Assembly (NCBI GenBank): GCA_014218235.1
Contig: CM024760.1
Coordinates: 64,296,961 to 64,360,960, forward strand
Source of the DNA: Colocasia esculenta
Taxonomy: Eukaryota; Streptophyta; Magnoliopsida; Alismatales; Araceae
DNA: 64,000 nt
Direction of reading: 5' to 3'
The notes under the pieces are model-generated. The model worked only from the letters and a program-made list of their open reading frames with translations. It was not told where the DNA came from and did no database searches. Shown here in pieces: positions 49,201 through 61,975 of this stretch; position 1 is the stretch's first letter, and each line of letters starts with the position of its first letter. A program made the position numbers and the translations under genes.

Positions 49201-52200
49201 TCTAAAACACCCAAGAGCATATATAAATGGTCAAAACACACAACCCGGGGGTCCAAAATCCCAAATAGGGATCGGATCGGCGTGCCGTTTTCTCCGACAC
49301 GACCGGGTGGGTTAAAGTGAGTGTGTAGAACTGAGAACGGATCCAATTTGGATCCCCGGATTGGGTTGGCATTCAAAGGACGATCTAAAAACACCAAGTA
49401 TATATAAATGGTCAAAACCACAACCCGGGGTCCAAAATCCCAATAGGATCGGATCGGCGTGCCGTTTTCTCCGACACGACCGGGTGGGTTAAAGTGACGT
49501 GTAGGAACTGACGGAATCCAATTTGGATCTCGGATTGGGTTGGGCATTCAAAGGACGGATCTAAAAACACCCAAACATAATAAAGATATAAGTTAAAACA
49601 CACACCCCGGGGGTCCAAAATCCCAAATAGGGATCGGATCGACGTGCCGTTTTCTCCCGACACGACCGGGTGGGTTAAAGTGACGTGTGGGAACTGACGG
49701 AATCCAATTTGGATCCCCGGATTGGGTTGGGCATTCAAAGACGGATCTAAAAACACACCAAGTATATTAAAATGTTCAAACACACAACCCGGCGGTCCAA
49801 AATCCCAAATAGGGATCGGATCGACGTGCGTTTTCTCCGACACGACCGGGTGGTTAAAGTGACGTGTGGAAACTGACGGAATCCAATTTGGATCTCCGAT
49901 TGGGTTGGGCATTCAAAGGACGGATCTAAAAACACCCAAACATATATAAAGGTCAAAACACGCAACCCGGGGTCCAAAATCCCAAATAGGGATCGGATCG
50001 ACGTGCCGTTTTCTCCGACACGACCCGGTGGGTTAAAGTGACGTGTAGAACTGACGGAATCCAATTTGGATCTCCGTTGGGTTGGGCATTCAAAGGACGG
50101 ATCTAAAACACCCAAGCATATATAAATGGTCAAACACGCAACCCGGGGTCCAAAATCCCAAATAGAGATCGGATCGGGTGCCGTTTTCTCCGACACGACC
50201 GGGTGGGTTAAAGTGACGTGTGGGAACTGACGGAATCCAATTTGGATCTCTGGATTGGGTTGGGCATTCAAAGGACGGATCTAAAAACACCAAAGTATAT
50301 ATAAAGCGTCAAAACACACAACCGGGGGTCCAAAATCCAAATAGGGATCGGATCGGCGTGCCGTTTTCTCCGACACGACCGGGTGGGTTAAAGTGACGTG
50401 TGGGAACTGACGGAATCCAATTTGGATCTCCGGATTGGGTTGGGCATTCAAAAGGACGGATCTAAAAACACCCAAGTATATATAAAGGGTCAAAACACAC
50501 AAACCGGGGGTCCAAAATCCCAATAGGATCGGATCGGACGTGCCGTTTTCTCCGACACGACGGGTGGGTTAAAGTGACGTGTAGAAACTGACGGAATCCA
50601 ATTTGGATCTCCGGATTGGTTGGGCATTCAAAGGACGAATAAAAAACACGGCCAAACATATAAAATGTCAAAACACGCAACCGGGGGTCCAAAATCCCAA
50701 ATAGGGATCGGATCGGCGTGCCGTTTTCTCCGACACGACCGGGTGGGTTAAAGTGACGTGTGGGAACTGACGGAATCAATTTGGATCTCGGATTGGGTTG
50801 GGCATTCAAAGGACGGATCTAAAAACACCCAGTATATATATAGCGTCAAAACACACAACCGGGGGTCCAAAATCCCAAATAGGGATCGGATCGACGTGCC
50901 GTTTTCTCCGACACGACCGGGGGGGTTAAGTGACGTGTAGAAACTGACGGAATCCAATTTGGATCCCCGGATTGGGTTGGGCATTCAAAGGACGATCTAA
51001 AAAACACGGTCAACCATATATAATGGTTAAAACACGCAACCCGGGGGTCCAAAATCCCAAATAGGGATCGGATCGTCGTGCCGTTTTCTCCGACACGACC
51101 GGGTGGTTAAAGTGACGTGTGGGAACTGACGGAATCCAATTGGATCTCGGATGGGTTGGGCATTCAAAAGACGGATCTAAAAACACCCAAGTATATATAA
51201 ATGGTCAAAACACACAACCCGGGGGTCCAAAATCCCAAATAGGGATCGGATCGGAGTGCCGTTTTCTCCGACACGACCGGGTGGGTTAAAGTGACGTGTA
51301 GGAACTGACGGAATCCATTTGGATCCCGGATTGGGTTGGGCATTCAAAGGACGGATCTAAAAACACCAAGTATATATAAAGCGTCAAAACACACAACCCG
51401 GGGGTCCAAAATCCCAAATAGGGATCGGATCGACGTGCCGTTTTCTCCAACGACCGGGTGGGTTAAAGTGACGTGTAGAAACTGACAGAATCCAATTTGG
51501 ATCCCCGGATTGGGTTGGGCATTCAAAGGACCGATCTAAAAACACCCAAGCATATATAAATGGTTAAAACACGCAACCCGGGGTCCAAAATCCCAAATAG
51601 GGATCGGATCGGCGTGCCGTTTTCTCCGACACGACCGGGTGGGTTAAAGTGACGTGTGGGAACTGACGGAATCCAATTTGGATCTCCGGATTGGGTTGGG
51701 CATTCAAAAGACGGATCTAAAAACACCCAAGCATATATAAATGGTCAAAACACGCAACCCGGGGGTCCAAAATCCCAAATAGAGATCGGATCGGCGTGCC
51801 GTTTTCTCCGACACGACCGGGTGGGTTAAAGTGACGTGTGGGAACTGACGGAATCCAATTTGGATCTCCGGATTGGGTTGGGCATTCAAAGGACGGATCT
51901 AAAAACACCCAAGTATATATAAAGCGTCAAAACACACAACCCGGGGGTCCAAAATCCCAAATAGGGATCGGATCGACGTTGTTTTCTCCGACCGCGGGTG
52001 GGTTAAAGTGACGTGTAGAAACTGACGGAATCCAATTTGGATCCCCGGATTGGGTGGGCATTCAAAGACCGATCTAAAAACACGGTCAACCATATATAAA
52101 TGGTTAAAACACGCAACCCGGGGGTCCAAAATCCCAAATAGGGATCGGATCGGCGTGCCGTTTTCTCCGACACGACCGGGTGGGTTAAAGTGACGTGTGG

Positions 52201-55200
52201 GAACTGACGGAATCCAATTTGGATCTCCGGATTGGGTTGGGCATTCAAAAGACGGATCTAAAAAACACCCAAGTATATATAAAAGGTTAAAACACACAAC
52301 CCGGGGGTCCAAAATCCCAAATAGGGATCGGATCGACGTGCCGTTTCTCCGACACGACCGGGTGGGTTAAAGTGACGTGTAGAAACTGACGGAATCCAAT
52401 TTGGATCTCCGGATTGGGTTGGGCATTCAAAGGACGGATCTAAAAACACGGCCAAACATATATAAATGGTCAAAACACGCAACCCGGGGGTCCAAAATCC
52501 CAAATAGAGATCGGATCGGCGTGCCGTTTTTCTCCGACACGACGGGTGGGTTAAAGTGACATGTGGGAACTGACGGAATCCAATTTGGATCTCCGGATTG
52601 GGTTGGGCATTCAAAGGACGGATCTAAAAACACCCAAGTATATATAAAGCGTCAAAACACACAACCCGGGGGTCCAAAATCCCAAATAGGGATCGGATCG
52701 ACGTGCCGTTTTCTCCGACACGACGGTGGGGTAAAGTGACGTGTAGAAATGACGGAATCCAATTTGGATCCCGGATTGGGTTGGGCATTCAAAGGACCGA
52801 TCTAAAAACACGGTCAACCATATATAAATGGTTAAAACACGCAACCGGGGGTCCAAAATCCCAAATAGGGATCGGATCGGCGTGCCGTTTTCTCCGACAC
52901 GACCGGGTGGGTTAAAGTGACGTGTAGAAACTGACGGAATCCAATTTGGATCCCGGATTGGGTTGGGCATTCAAAAGACGGATCTAAAAACACCAAGTAT
53001 ATATAAAAGGTTAAAACACACAACCGGGGGTCCAAAATCCCAAATAGGGATCGGATCGACGTGCCGTTTCTCCGACACGACCGGGTGGGTTAAAGTGACG
53101 TGTAGAAACTGACGGAATCCAATTTGGATCTCCGGATTGGGTTGGGCATTCAAAGGACGGATCTAAAACACGGCCCAAGCATATATAAATGGTCAAAACA
53201 CGCAACCGGGGGTCCAAAATCCCAAATAGAGATCGGATCGGGTTGCCGTTTTCTCCGACACGACCGGGTGGGTTAAGTGATATGTGTGGGAACTGACGGA
53301 ATCCAATTTGGATCTCCGGATTGGGTTGGGCATTCAAAGGACGGATCTAAAAACACCAAGTATATATAAGCGTCAAAACACACAACCCGGGGGTCCAAAA
53401 TCCCAAATAGGGATCGGATCGACGTGCCGTTTTCTCCGACGACGACCGGGGGGTTAAAGTGACGTGTAGAAATGACGGAATCCAATTTGGATCCCCGGAT
53501 TGGGTTGGGCATTCAAAGGACCGATCTAAAAACACGGTCAACCATATATAAATGGTTCAAAACACGCAACCCGGGGGTCCAAAATCCCAAATAGGGATCG
53601 GATCGGCGTGCCGTTTTCTCCGACACGACCGGGTGGGTTAAAGTGACGTGTGTAGGAACTGACGGAATCCAATTTGGATCCCCGGATTGGGTTGGGCATT
53701 CAAAGACGGATCTAAAAACACCCAGTATATAAAAAGGTTCAAAACACACAACCCGGGGTCCAAAATCCCAAATAGGGATCGGATCGACGTGCCGTTTTCT
53801 CCGACACGACCGGGTGGGTTAAAGTGACGTGTAGAAACTGACGGAATCCAATTTGGATCTCTAGATTGGGTTGGGCATTCAAAGGACGGAACTAAAAACA
53901 CGGCCAAACATATATAAATGGTCAAAACACGCAACCGGGGGTCCAAAATCCCAAATAGAGATCGGATCGGTGTGCCGTTTTCTCCGACACGACCGGGTGG
54001 GTTAAAGTGACATGTGGGAACTGATGGAATCCAATTTGAATCTCCTAATTGGGTTGGGCATTCAAAGGACGGATCTAAAAAGATCCAAGTATATATAGCG
54101 TCAAAACACACAACCCGGGGGTCCAAAATCCCAAATAGGGATCGGATCGACATGTCGTTTTCTCCGACACGATTGGGTGGGTTAAAGTGACGTGTAGAAA
54201 CTGAGGGAATCCAATTTGGATCCCCGGATTGGGTTGGGCATTCAAAGGACCGATCTAAAAACACGGTCAACCATATATAAATGGTTAAAACATGCAACCC
54301 GGGGGTCCAAAATCACAAATAGGGATCGGATCGGCGTGCCGTTTTCTCCGACACGACCCGGTGGGTTAAAGTGACGTGTGGGAACTGACGGAATCCAATT
54401 TGGATCTCCGGATTGGGTTGGGCATTCAAAAGACGAATCTAAAAACACCCAAGCATATATAAATGGTCAATACACGCAACCCGGGGGTCCAAAATCCCAA
54501 ATAGAGATCGGATCGGCGTGCCGTTTTCTCTGACACGACCGGGTGGGTTAAAGTGACGTGTGGGAACTGACGGAATCCAATTTGGATCTCCGGATTGGGT
54601 TGGGCATTCAAAGGACGGATCTAAAAACACCCAAGTATATATAAAGCGTCAAAACACACAACCCGGGGGTCCAAAATCCCAAATAGGGATCGGATCGACG
54701 TGCTGTTTTCTCCGACACGACCGGGTGGGTTAAAGTGACGTGTAGAAACTGACGGAATCCACTTTGGATCCCCGGATTGGGTTGGGCATTCAAAGGACCG
54801 ATCTAAAAACACGGTCAACCATATATAAATGGTTAAAACACGCAACCCGGGGGTCGAAAATCCCAAATAGGGATCGGATCGGCGTGCAGTTTTCTCTGAC
54901 ACGACCGGGTGGGTTAAAGTGATGTGTGGGAACTGACGGAATCCAATTTGGATCTCCGGATTGGGTTGGGCATTCAAAAGACGGATCTAAAAACACCCAA
55001 GCATATATAAATGGTCAAAACACGCAACCCGGGGGTCCAAATTCCCAAATAGAGATCGGATCGGCGTGCCGTTTTCTCCGACACGACCGGGTGGGTTAAA
55101 GTGACGTGTGGGAACTGACGGAATCCAATTTGGATCTCCGGATAGGGTTGGGCATTCAAAGGACGGATCTAAAAACACCCAAGTATATATAAAGCGTCAA

Positions 55201-58200
55201 AACAAACAACCCGAGGGTCCAAAATCCCAAATAGGGATCGGATCGACGTGCCGTTTTCTCCGACATGACCGGGTGGGTTAAAGTGACGTGTAGAAACTGA
55301 CGGAATCCAATTTGGATCCCCAGATTAGGTTGGGCATTCAAAGGAAAGATCTAAAAACACGGTCAACCATATATAAATGGTTAAAACACGCAACCCGGGG
55401 GTCCAAAATCCGAAATAGGGATCGGATCGGCGTGCCGTTTTTTCCGACACGACCGGGTGGGTTAAAGTGACGTGTGGGAACTGACAGAATCCAATTTGGA
55501 TCTCCGGATTGGGTTGGGCATTCAAAAGACGGATTTAAAAACACCCAAGTATATATAAAAGGTTAAAACACACAACCCTGGGGTCCAAAATCCCAAATAG
55601 GGATCAGATCGACGTGCCGTTTTCTCCGACATGACCGGGTGGGTTAAAGTGACGTGTAGAAACTGACGGAATCCAATTTGGATTTCTGGATTGGGTTGGG
55701 CATTCAAAGGACGGATCTAAAAACACGGCCAAGCATATATAAATGGTCAAAACACGCAACCTGGGGGTCCAAAATCCAAAATAGAGATCGGATCGGCGTG
55801 CCGTTTTCTCCGACACGACCGGGTGGGTTAAAGTGACGTGTTGGAACTGACGGAATCCAATTTGGATCTCCGGATTGGGTTGGGCATTCAAAGGACGGAT
55901 CTAAAAACACCCAAGTATATATAAAGCGTCAAAACACACAACCCGGGGGTCAAAAATCCCAAATAGGGATCGGATCGACGTGCCGTTTTCTCCAAGACGA
56001 CCGGGTGGGTTAAAGTGACGTGTAGAAACTCACAGAATCGAATTTGGATCCCCGGATTGGGTTGGGCATTCAAAGGACCGATCTAAAAACACGGTCAACC
56101 ATATATAAATGGTTAAAACACGCAACCCGGGGGTCCAAAATCCCAAATAGGGATCGGATAGGCGTGCCGTTTTCTCCGACACGACCGGGTGGGTTACAGT
56201 GACGTGTGGGAACTGACGGAATCCAATTTGGATCTCCGGATTGGGTTGGGCATTCAAAAGACGGATCTAAAAACACCCAAGCATATATAAATGGTCAAAA
56301 CACGCAACCCGGGGGTCCAAAATCCCAAATAGAGATCGGATCGGCGTGCCGGTTTCTCCGACACGATCGGGTGGGTTAAAGTGACGTGTGGGAACTGACG
56401 GAATCCAATTTGGATCTCCGGATTGGGTTGGGCATTCAAAGGACGGATCTAAAAACACCCAAGTATATATAAAGCGTCAAAACACACAACCTGGGGGTCC
56501 AAAATCCCAAATAGGGATCGGATCGACGTGCGTTTTCTCCGACACGACCGGGTGGGTTAAAGTGACGTGTGGGAACTGACGGAATCCAATTTGGATCTCC
56601 GGATTGGGTTGGGCATTCAAAAGACGGATCTAAAAACACCCAAGTATATATAAAAGGTTAAAACACACAACCCGGGGGTCCAAAATCCCAAATATGGATC
56701 GGATCGACGTGCCGTTTTCTCCGACACGACCGGGTGGGTTAAAGTGACGTGTAGAAACTGACGGAATCCAATTTGGATCTCTAGATTGGGTTGGGCATTC
56801 AAAGGACGGAACTAAAAACACGGCCAAACATATATAAATGGTCAAAACACGCAACCCGGGGGTCCAAAATCCCAAATAGAGATCGGATCGGTGTGCCGTT
56901 TTCTCCGACACGACCGGGTGGGTTAAAGTGACATGTGGGAACTGACGGAATCCAATTTGGATCTCCTAATTGGGTTGGGCATTCAAAGGACGGATCTAAA
57001 AACACCCAAGTATATATATAGCGTCAAAACACACAACCCGGGGGTCCAAAATCCCAAATAGGGATCGGATCGACGTGCCGTTTTCTCCGACACGATTGGG
57101 TGGGTTACAGTGATGTGTAGAAACTGAGGGAATCCAATTTGGATCCCCGGATTGGGTTGGGCATTCAAAGGACCGATCTAAAAACACGGTCAACCATATA
57201 TAAATGGTTAAAACACGTAACCCGGGGGTCCAAAATCTCAAATAGGGATCGGATCGTCGTGCCGTTTTCTCCGACACGACCGGGTGGGTTAAAGTGACGT
57301 GTGGGAACTGACGGAATCCAATTTGGATCTCCGGATTGGGTTGGGCATTCAAAGACGAATCTAAAAACACCAAGCATATATAAATGGTCAAAACACGCAA
57401 CCCGGGGGTCCAAAATCCCAAATAGAGATCGGATCGCCGTGCCGTTTTCTCCGACACGACCGGGTGGGTTAAAGTGACGTGTGGGAACTGACGGAATCCA
57501 ATTTGGATCCCGGATTGGGTTGGGCATTCAAAGGACGGATCTAAAAACAGCCAAGTATATATAAAGCGTCAAAACAAACAACCCGGGGGTCCAAAATCCC
57601 AAATAGGGATCAGATCGACGTGCCGTTTTCTCCGACACGACCGGGTGGGTTAAAGTGACGTGTAGAAACTGACGGAATCCAATTTGGATCCCCGGATTGG
57701 GTTGGGCATTCAAAGGACCGATCTAAAAACACGGTCAACCATATATAAATGGTTAAAACACGCAACCCGGGGGTCCAAAATCCCAAATAGGGATCGGATC
57801 GGCGTGCCGTCTTCTCTGACACGACCGGGTGGGTTAAAGTCACGTGTGGGAACTGACGGAATCCAATTTGGATCTCCGGATTGGGTTGGGCATTCAAAAG
57901 ACGGATCTAAAAACACCCAAGCATATATAAATGGTCAAAACACGCAACCCGGGGTCCAAATTCCCAAATAGAGATCGGATCGGCGTGCCGTTTTCTCCGA
58001 CACGACCGGGTGGGTTAAAGTGACGTGTGGGAACTGACGGAATCCAATTTGGATCTCCGTATAGGGTTGGGCATTCAAAGGACGGATCTAAAAACACCCA
58101 AGTATATATAAAGCTTCAAAACAAACAACTCGGGGGTCCAAAATCCCAAATAGGGATCGGATCGACGTGCCGTTTTCTCCGACACGACCGGGTGGGTTAA

Positions 58201-61200
58201 AGTGACTTGTAGAAACTGACGGAATCCAATTTGGATCTCTAGATTGGGTTGGGCATTCAAAGGACGGAACTAAAAACAACGCCAAGCATATATAAATGGT
58301 CAAAACACGCAACCCGGGGGTCCAAAATCCCAAATAGAGATCGGATCGGTGTGCCGTTTTCTCCGACACGACCGGGTGGGTTAAAGTGACATGTGGGAAC
58401 TGACGGAATCCAATTTGGATCTCCTGATTGGGTTGGACATTCAAAGGACGGATCTATAAACACCCAAGTATATATATAGCGTCAAAACACACAACCCGGG
58501 GGTCCAAAATCCCAAATAGGGATCGGATCGACGTGCCGTTTTCTCCGACACGATTGGGTGGGTTAAAGTGACGTGTAGAAACTAAGGGAATCCAATTTGG
58601 ATCCCCGGATTGGGTTGGGCATTCAAAGGACCGATCTAAAAACACGGTCAACCAAATATAAATGGTTAAAACACGCAACCCGGGGGTCCAAAATCTCAAA
58701 TAGGGATCGGATCGGCGTGCCGTTTTCTCCGACACGACCGGGTGGGATAAAGTGACGTGTGGGAACTGACGGAATCCAATTTGGATCTCCGGATTGGGTT
58801 GGGCATTCAAAAGACGAATCTAAAAACACCCAAGCATATATAAATGGTCAAAACACGCAACCCGGGGGTCCAAAATCCCAAATAGAGATCGGATCGGCGT
58901 GCCGTTTTCTCCGACACGACCGGGTGGGTTAAAGTGACGTGTGGGAACTGACGGAATCCAATTTGGATCTCAGGATTGGGTTGGGCATTCAAAGGACGGA
59001 TCTAAAAACACCCAAGTATATATAAAGCGTCAAAACACACAACCCGTGGGTCCAAAATCCCAAATAGGGATCGGATAGACGTGCCGTTTTCACCGACACA
59101 ACCGGGTGGGTTAAAGTGACGTGTAGAAACTGAGGGAATCCAATTTGGATCTCCGGATTGGGTTGGACATTCAAAGGACCGATCTAAAAACACGTTCAAC
59201 CATATATAAATGGTTAAAACACGCAACCCGGGGGTCCAAAATCCCAAATAGGGATCGGATCGGCGTGCCGTTTTTTCCGACACGACTGGGTGGGTTAAAG
59301 TGACGTGTGGGAACTGACTGAATCCAATTTGGATCTCCGGATTGGGTTGGGCATTCAAAAGACGGATCTAAAAACACCCAAGTATATATAAAAGGTTAAA
59401 ACACACAACCCGGGGATCCAAAATCCCAAATAGGGAACGGATCGACCTGCCGTTTTCTCCGACATGACCGGGTAGGTTAAAGTGACGTGTAGAAACTGAT
59501 GGAATCCAATTTGGATCCTCGGATTGGGTTGGGCATTCAATGGACGGATCTAAAAACACGGCCAAGCATATATAAATGGTCAAAACACGCAACCCGGGGG
59601 TCCAAAATCCCAAATAGAGATCGGATTGGCGTGCCGTTTTCTCCGACGCGACCGGGTGGGTTAAAGTGACGTGTGGGAACTGACAGAATCCAATTTGGAT
59701 CTCCGGATTGGGTTGGGCATTCAAAGGACGGATCTAAAAACACCCAAGTATGTATAAAGCGTCAAAACACACAACCCGGGGGTCGAAAATCCCAAATAGG
59801 GATCGGATCGACGTGCGTTTTCTCCGACACGACTGGGTGGGTTAAAGTGACGTGTAGAAACTCACAGAATCCAATTTGGATCCCCGGATTGGGTTGGGCA
59901 TTCAAAGGACCGATCTAAAAACACGGTCAACTATATATAAATGGTTAAAACACGCAACCCGGGGGTCCAAAATCCCAAATAGGGATCGGATAGGCGTGCC
60001 GTTTTCTCCGACACGACCGGGTGGGTTAAAGTGACGTGTGGGAACTGACGGAATCCAATTTGGACCTCCGGATTGGGTTGGGCATTCAAAAGACGGATCT
60101 AAAAACACCCAAGTATATATAAAAGGTTAAAACACACAACCCGGGGGTCCAAAATCCCAAATAGGGATCGGATCGACGTGCCGTTTTCTCCGACACGACC
60201 GGGTTGGTTAAAGTGACGTGTAGAAACTGACGGAATCCAATTTCGATCCCCGGATTGGGTTGGGCATTCAAAGGACGGATCTAAAAACACGGCCAAACAT
60301 ATATAAATGGTCAAAACACGCAACCCGGAGGTCCAAAATCCCAAATAGGGATCGGATCGGCGTGCCGTTTTCTCCGACACGACCGGGTGGTTAAAGTGAC
60401 ATGTAGGAACTGACGGAATCCAATTTGGATCTCCGGATTGGGTTGGGCATTCAAAGGATGGATCTAAAAACACCCAAGTATATATAAAGCGTCAAAACAC
60501 ACAACCCGGGGGTCCAAAATTCCAAATAGGGATCGGATCGACGTGCCGTTTTCTCCGACACGACCGGGTGGGTTAAAGTGACGTGTAGAAACTGACGGAA
60601 TCCAATTTGGATCGCCGGATTGGGTTGGGCATTCAAAGGACGAATCTAAAAACACGGCCAAGCATATATAAATGGTCAAAACCCGCAACCCGGAGGTCCA
60701 AAATCCCAAATAGGGATCGGATCGGCGTGCCGTTTTCTCCGACACGACCGAGTGGGTTAAAGTGACGTGTGGGAACTGACGGAATCCAATTTGGATCCCC
60801 GGATTGGGTCGGACGTTCAATTGACGGATCTAAAAAACACCCAAGTATATTTAAAGCGTCAAAACACAACCCGGGGGTCCAAAATCCCAAATAGGGATCG
60901 GATCGACGTGCCGTTTTCTCCGACACGACCGGGTGGGTTAAAGTGACGTGTGGGAACTGACGGAATCCAATTTGGATCTCCGGATTGGGTTGGGCATTCA
61001 AAGGACGGATCTAAAAACACCCAAGTATATATAAAGCGTCAAAACACACAACCCGGGGGTCCAAAATTCCAAATAGGGATCGGATCGACGTGCCGTTTTC
61101 TCCGACACGACCAGGTGGGTTAAAGTGACGTGTAGAAACTGACGGAATCCAATTTGGATCCCCGGATTGGGTTGGGCATTCAAAGGACGGATCTAAAAAC

Positions 61201-61339
61201 ACCCAAGAAAATGATGGTTCTAAAAATATTATTGTATTAAGTTTGAGAAATAATCACATGTTTTAAATTTCATTTTTGAAAATACTGTATTTCTTTTATT
61301 TGTTATTAATGTTTCTCATTTTAATTTGTTTTAATATAG
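40260..61339 (+). other. 21.1-kb intron filled with satellite DNA
   Basis: The donor gcagctcag followed by gtcata (GT at 40260) and the acceptor tttaatatag (AG at 61338-61339) flank the satellite array. The exon before ends on a complete codon, and the exon after continues in frame to a stop with acidic residues typical of this protein end. Only about 33 bp of ordinary intron precede the array and about 130 bp follow it. Confidence 0.75.
40293..61207. repeat. Satellite array, about 115 monomers of 182-184 bp
   Basis: Head-to-tail monomers contain, in order, caacccgggggtccaaaatc, ggatcggatcg(a/g)cgtgccg, ttttctccgacacgaccggg, gggttaaagtgacgtgt, ctgacggaatccaatttgga, attgggttgggcattcaaag and a variable linker with tatata. 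In the clean part, unit spacing measured at caaccc is 182, 182, 184, 182, 182, 184 and so on, the length being set by the linker type. Five linker types occur: a (cccaagtatatataaagcg), b (cggtcaaccatatataaatg), c (cccaagcatatataaatgg), d (cggccaagcatatataaatg) and e (cccaagtatatataaaagg). Types a, c and e give 182 bp, b and d 184 bp. Open frames of about 61-68 codons recur in each monomer on the - strand and are not genes. Confidence 0.95.
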
Positions 61340-61399
61340 GATCCAGCTCCAGACGATGACGAGGCAGGGACAGCAGACGATCCAGCAGATCTATGTTGA

Positions 61400-61547
61400 T
61401 TTTTGTATTCATTATGCTATATGATTTATATTTATTGTATCTTATGATTTTATGTTGATTGTTAGTATTTGTTAAATTTATGAATATTGTAGCAGGTTTG
61501 ACATTGTAGCAATGTATTTTTATTTGTTTATTTAAAGAAAAATATGT
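61400..61547 (+). other. 3' untranslated region of the CACTA second gene
   Basis: AT-rich, between the stop codon at 61399 and the subterminal repeats. It contains repeated ttatgattt words but no clear canonical AATAAA. It should hold the polyadenylation site. Confidence 0.45.
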
Positions 61548-61975
61548 GTATTTTCCGACGGATTTTTCGACGGATAAGTTTCCATCGGAAAGTGAAAATT
61601 ACCGACGGAAAAAGACCGTCGGTAATACCTTCGGAAAGTCCTGACAGATTGGCCGATGGATGTGTATCCGTCGGAACTTAAATTACTGACGGCTAAATAC
61701 CGTCGGCAAGTCCGTCGGAAAAGATAAATTACCGACGGTTAAAGACCGTCGGTAATTCGGTCGGCAAATACTGACGCCTTTACCGACGGATTAAATCTGT
61801 CGGAGGTTTCGACCGAATTCCGACAGAATGTTCATCCGTCGGAAAGTTCTGACCAATTATTTCCGACGGAAAGTTTCCGACGAGCGTTGGACGGAAAGCG
61901 GTCGGAAGGCGCCTTTTCCGACGGAATACCGACGGATTTCCGACGGATTCAGTCCGTCGGTAATCCCGCTTTTTC
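61548..61975. repeat. Right subterminal repeats of the giant CACTA
   Basis: More than twenty copies of ccgacgga/tccgtcgg and close variants over 430 bp, twice the length of the left array. Many units pair with each other at short spacing. Confidence 0.9.

Larger units (their letters stand above)
38188..61399 (+). pseudogene. CACTA second gene (Transposase_24 type) with 21-kb last intron
   Basis: Starts MVRGGRSRRVATSVGRG at 38188. It then has Pro/Ser/Thr-rich mini-exons (38366-38808) and exons near 38890-38960 and 39041-39130. Exon 39252-39568 carries the Transposase_24 segment PEDLPRARAVWEITAQTNL, then CARWAAGPWQQRSQAAIRNR and PEKNVHTSGSVSY in shifted frames. Exon 39645-39748 reads PTFRELFDWTHKRKGTDDYV and ESARTIA. 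Exon 39832-40259 reads TYDRTMAERYTEGTPQPDLD and RKGRVYGFGDSLDTH, then a coiled coil of 7-residue repeats ending PTQPAAQ. The last exon, 61340-61399, reads DPAPDDDEAGTADDPADLC and stops. The two last exons join in phase 0. Plant CACTA second genes of this type assist TNP2, probably by binding subterminal repeats. Frame changes near 39340-39410 may be decay or sequence errors. Confidence 0.75.

Noticed and set aside
40200..61202. More than 100 minus-strand and some plus-strand open frames of 60-230 codons with recurring words such as ECPTQSGDPNWIPS
   Set aside because: They are the satellite monomer read as protein. The period follows the monomer, both strands and several frames are open, and there is no start context or independent conservation.
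40293..61207. CRISPR-like appearance of regular repeats
   Set aside because: The whole unit of 182-184 bp repeats with no unique spacers, and the context is a plant transposon.
40293..61207. Calling the array a centromere
   Set aside because: Monomer length fits centromeric satellites, but the array is bounded by transposon exons and is only 21 kb. Nothing in the sequence shows centromere function.
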